A stretch of 64,000 nt of DNA from assembly GCA_016708025.1 (NCBI GenBank), contig JADJGQ010000002.1:248001-312000 (forward strand), written 5' to 3'. The notes below the pieces were generated by a model. That model was not told where the DNA came from. It saw nothing but the letters and a program-made list of their open reading frames with translations, and did not search any database. The stretch comes from a bacterium (GTDB lineage Bacteria > Zixibacteria > MSB-5A5 > GN15 > FEB-12). The position numbers were made by a program, and so were the translations under genes. Below are positions 61,860 to 64,000 of the stretch, piece after piece (position 1 is the stretch's first letter; the number at the start of each line of letters is the position of its first letter).

Positions 61860-62041
61860 CACGGCAAGGCTGCCGGCGTGTGAAGGCTGTCCCCATAGTA
61901 CGAAAAATTTGCGGTCGCACCGGGGAGGTCGACCCTCCCTGATGGCGCCGGGAGTGAGAGGGGCTGCACCTGAATGGCGAGTTTTCGGGTGCTAACTGGT
62001 CCGGTCGTGGTAACTAGTCCATGGCCGGGCCTGCTTTTTTT
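61860..62041 (+). ncRNA. Candidate sigma-54-dependent small RNA, about 180 nt
   Basis: The stretch lies between a sigma-54-type promoter and a 13-bp terminator hairpin and has no convincing coding sequence; a 17-codon frame starting at 61942 (M-A-P-G-V-R-G...) is the only candidate. It contains local stems such as CGGCA-AGGC-TGCCG and GGGAGG-TCGA-CCTCCC. The CCCTCCC segment could pair with Shine-Dalgarno sequences. I do not recognise a known RNA family. Confidence 0.55.
61998..62041 (+). terminator. Rho-independent terminator of the candidate small RNA
   Basis: GGTCCGGTCGTGG (61998-62010) pairs over 13 bp with CCATGGCCGGGCC (62019-62031), using three G-T pairs and an 8-base loop, and is followed by TGCTTTTTTT. 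This is one of the strongest plus-strand terminators in the window. Confidence 0.85.
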
Positions 62042-62066
62042 GGTATCTGCCACAGCCGTCCCAGTC

Positions 62067-62096
62067 AAAAGAAAAGGCCGGTTTCTACAACCGGCC
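62067..62096 (-). terminator. Rho-independent terminator of the hemerythrin gene
   Basis: On the minus strand GGCCGGTT and AACCGGCC form a perfect 8-bp stem with a 5-base loop, followed by TTTTCTTTT. It lies 26 bases after the stop codon of the hemerythrin gene. Confidence 0.85.
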
Positions 62097-62121
62097 CAAA
62101 TCAAATCTATGATCCGACCAA

Positions 62122-62535
62122 CTAGCGAGCCGGCGTTGCCGACTTATTCGCGTGCTGGGCATATTTACGATCAGTATTCTGGATATGGTCGATCAGCCAA
62201 TCGCGCAGGAAGCGAAGCAGCTCGGTCTGAACCGCCACAGAACCACCAGCCGCTTTGGCCGCCATCTCTTTCACCTTCGCAGTGATGTTATTATGCACGT
62301 TCTTGTGGGCGGCATAATCAGGATAGTTGATCGATTGCATGAACTTCTCTTCGAACCCGAAGTGGTAGACGGTGTAGTCAACCAGCTCTTTGAGGACGAC
62401 TTTAGTTTGTTCAGCGCCTTTGCCGGCAACCATGCCGTCATGCAACTTGTTCATCAATTCGACCAGCTTCTTGTGCTGAATGTCAACCTGGGTCACGCCG
62501 ATCTCAAACTGGGGACCCCACGTCATGATAGCCAT
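62122..62535 (-). CDS. Bacteriohemerythrin
   Basis: The 137-residue protein has the hemerythrin di-iron site: His in VDIQHKKLV, His and Glu in YTVYHFGFEEKFM, two His in AHKNVHNNI, and His and Asp in LIDHIQNTDRKY. It reversibly binds oxygen and may act as an O2 carrier or sensor in a micro-oxic organism. GGAGG lies before the ATG. It is a single-gene unit convergent with the candidate small RNA. Confidence 0.93.
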   Translation of the reverse strand: MAIMTWGPQFEIGVTQVDIQHKKLVELMNKLHDGMVAGKGAEQTKVVLKELVDYTVYHFGFEEKFMQSINYPDYAAHKNVHNNITAKVKEMAAKAAGGSVAVQTELLRFLRDWLIDHIQNTDRKYAQHANKSATPAR

Positions 62536-62914
62536 AACTTCGCCTCCACTTTTGTTGTTGTATCTACTTTGTTCGTAATATCGGCTCGACTTAATGAAAG
62601 TTGAGCAGTTGGACCATTCTTGTCAGACCGGCTCGGCTATCGCCGGAATCCTCCATTGACGATCATCCCAGACCGATCCTCTCTGTTTCGATCCGCCTGT
62701 CAGGGACATCGTTGCTCGGCAAGTCAATCTTTGGGCTTTTGTGACGATAACATCACCGAAAAGGGGTAAGCTGAGATCTGCTAATTCCGCCTCATTTCGA
62801 CCGGGCAGACGGCAACACGAGAGGGTAATCAATGTCACGGATAGCAATCAGATGTGTTGTCACAAACAAGACAATTCACCGGAAAAGCAGTCGTCGGGCA
62901 GGGCAAGACATATA
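62536..62914. other. Intergenic region between hemerythrin and the CHASE sensor gene
   Basis: These 379 bases separate two divergent genes and must hold both promoters. I see no repeats, terminators or credible small genes. No sigma-54-type sequence like the two upstream ones is present. Confidence 0.45.
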
Positions 62915-64000
62915 ATGATGACTGCAAGGCGATTTTATCTTGGCCTGGCCGTGGTGGCCATTGCGATCGGAGGAGTTTTTCTCCTCAAATGGTCGGAGGA
63001 TCTGGTTGACCAGAACCTTCGGCAATCAATATGCAATCAGGCTGAGCTGATCGCCCGTGCTCTGGACAGCGAAAAGATCCCAGCGCTTACGTTCACCGAA
63101 TCCGATCTCTCCAATCCTGCTTATCAGACATTATCAGCTCATATGCGCGAGTACTGTCGGGCTATCGTGCCGTTCCTTGAAAGCGCGAGCAACAACACAG
63201 CTATCTACTCGATCGCCCGTCGCGACTCGCTTCTCTATTTCGGACCAGAAAGCATTCCACGGGGTGACCGCCGGTCATCGCCACCCGGCACAGTCTACGA
63301 ACAGCCGCCGATCGAACTGGAAAATCTGTTTCAGACTAAGCATTCGGTAGTTGTCGGCCCGTATGTGGATGAATACGGGAAGTGGGTCTCCGCCTTTGCT
63401 CCGGTGATTGACAAGCAAACCGGTGAGGTGATGCTGGTTATCGGTCTCGATCGCGAAGCAGACCATTGGCAGGCGTCGCTCCATGCCGCCATGATAACGC
63501 CATCAATACTCGTCGGGCTTCTGCTGCTGGTGGTCCTCGGCGGAGCGTCACTCCTGCGGCATATCAGATTACAGGCAAGCTATCTACCCCGATGGGCTAC
63601 GCGAAGTGGCGAAATGATCGTCACCGGCTGCCTTGGCATCATGCTCACCGTGATCGGTGTATATGTGGCGCGAGGGATAGAGGATCGCTCCCGCCTGCTG
63701 GTCTTCAATAGCATGGCAAACGCGGATGCTCATTTCATTACCGAAGAGGCGAGGTCTCTCCAACGAGAGAGCTTGGCTGGTCTCTCGACCTTTCTTGGAA
63801 ATACCGAGAATCGCAACCACCTCCGCTTCAGCGAATACACGCGTCATCTTCTCAATAAGAGCATGGTGCAAGCCTGGGGCTGGGCGCCTCGTTTGAGCGC
63901 GAATGAAAGATCCTTGTCGGTTGTCCGAGATAATGCACCTCTTGAGCAGGAAATTGAGGTATGGCGACTCGCACCCAATGGAGATGAGCAGACTGTCGTC
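62915..64000 (+). CDS. Membrane sensor protein with CHASE domain (3' end cut by the window)
   Basis: The frame is open from the ATG at 62915 to the end of the window (362 residues visible). It has a membrane helix (about 10-27), an extracytoplasmic domain of about 170 residues, two helices (about 194-214 and 232-252) and then a CHASE-type sensor region (LSTFLGNTENRNHLRFSEYT and VQAWGWAPRLSANERS). Such proteins usually continue into a histidine kinase or diguanylate cyclase, which lies beyond the edge. The ligand is unknown. Confidence 0.75.
   Translation, partial: MMTARRFYLGLAVVAIAIGGVFLLKWSEDLVDQNLRQSICNQAELIARALDSEKIPALTFTESDLSNPAYQTLSAHMREYCRAIVPFLESASNNTAIYSIARRDSLLYFGPESIPRGDRRSSPPGTVYEQPPIELENLFQTKHSVVVGPYVDEYGKWVSAFAPVIDKQTGEVMLVIGLDREADHWQASLHAAMITPSILVGLLLLVVLGGASLLRHIRLQASYLPRWATRSGEMIVTGCLGIMLTVIGVYVARGIEDRSRLLVFNSMANADAHFITEEARSLQRESLAGLSTFLGNTENRNHLRFSEYTRHLLNKSMVQAWGWAPRLSANERSLSVVRDNAPLEQEIEVWRLAPNGDEQTVV

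Noticed and set aside
61942..61995. Seventeen-codon frame inside the candidate small RNA
   Set aside because: There is no properly spaced ribosome binding site, and its composition follows the GC-rich stems; kept only as an alternative for the RNA.

Overview
The window looks like a chromosomal segment of a Gram-negative bacterium of the FCB superphylum, most like candidate phylum Zixibacteria; the phylum-level call is an inference. The reasons are a tmRNA whose tag reads GENNYAMAA (Bacteroidota-type tags start GENNYALAA or similar), secreted proteins with a C-terminal sorting-type domain containing NYPNPFNPST, a TonB receptor paired with a HmuY-type lipoprotein, outer-membrane beta-barrels, and cohesin/dockerin-like modules. 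Base composition is moderately GC-rich, and genes are packed with many 1-14 bp overlaps.

Layout. 0-5.2 kb: a minus-strand run (secreted protein, GNAT, PC4-like protein, adenosine-specific-kinase family, LolA-like protein, HEAT-cyclophilin fusion). 5.2-8.9 kb: candidate untranslated RNA, then a heme-type uptake pair (double HmuY lipoprotein and TonB receptor). 9-12.9 kb: KARI-like protein, nadC, birA, mutM. 13.9-19.2 kb: the replication block dnaA-dnaN-recF plus an ABC ATPase, with DnaA boxes on both sides of dnaA (probable oriC). 19.2-23.4 kb: mrp and its Rrf2 regulator, GNAT, GT-C glycosyltransferase. 23.4-25.8 kb: an accessory patch with palindromic repeats, small membrane proteins and one frameshifted gene. 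26-27.3 kb: an OsmC/DUF302/FmdB operon that includes a small membrane protein with an in-frame TGA, a candidate selenocysteine codon. 27.5-33.5 kb: uvrA, VOC protein, secreted protein, ECF S component, methyltransferase. 33.6-40.9 kb: NfeD-SPFH pair, MEMO-AMMECR1 fusion, pYEATS protein, epimerase and aminotransferase genes, and repeat islands. 40.9-44.5 kb: cupredoxin, histidine kinase and porin operon. 44.7-50.6 kb: epimerase, P1 peptidase, Ser/Thr kinase, and split Ada (adaA-ogt). 51.0-51.4 kb: tmRNA, followed by a short RtcB homologue.

The most unusual part is 52.5-62.1 kb. Two paralogous histidine kinases with large extracytoplasmic sensor regions flank a mosaic surface protein (TolB propeller, C-type lectin, cohesin-like, dockerin-like, sorting domain). 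A sigma-54-type response regulator follows. A near-consensus -24/-12 promoter precedes the surface protein. A second one lies downstream of the regulator, in front of a roughly 180-nt non-coding stretch that ends in a strong terminator. Both promoters carry the same upstream sequence (a TACTCC motif plus an AGGTAAACT motif) at the same distance, 132 bp from the first motif to the -24 GG. This suggests one regulon made of a surface protein and a small RNA.

No CRISPR array, tRNA, rRNA or recognisable transposase gene was seen. Start codons were moved from the longest open frame wherever a ribosome binding site or signal peptide argued for it. All family calls come from reading motifs by eye, without database searches.
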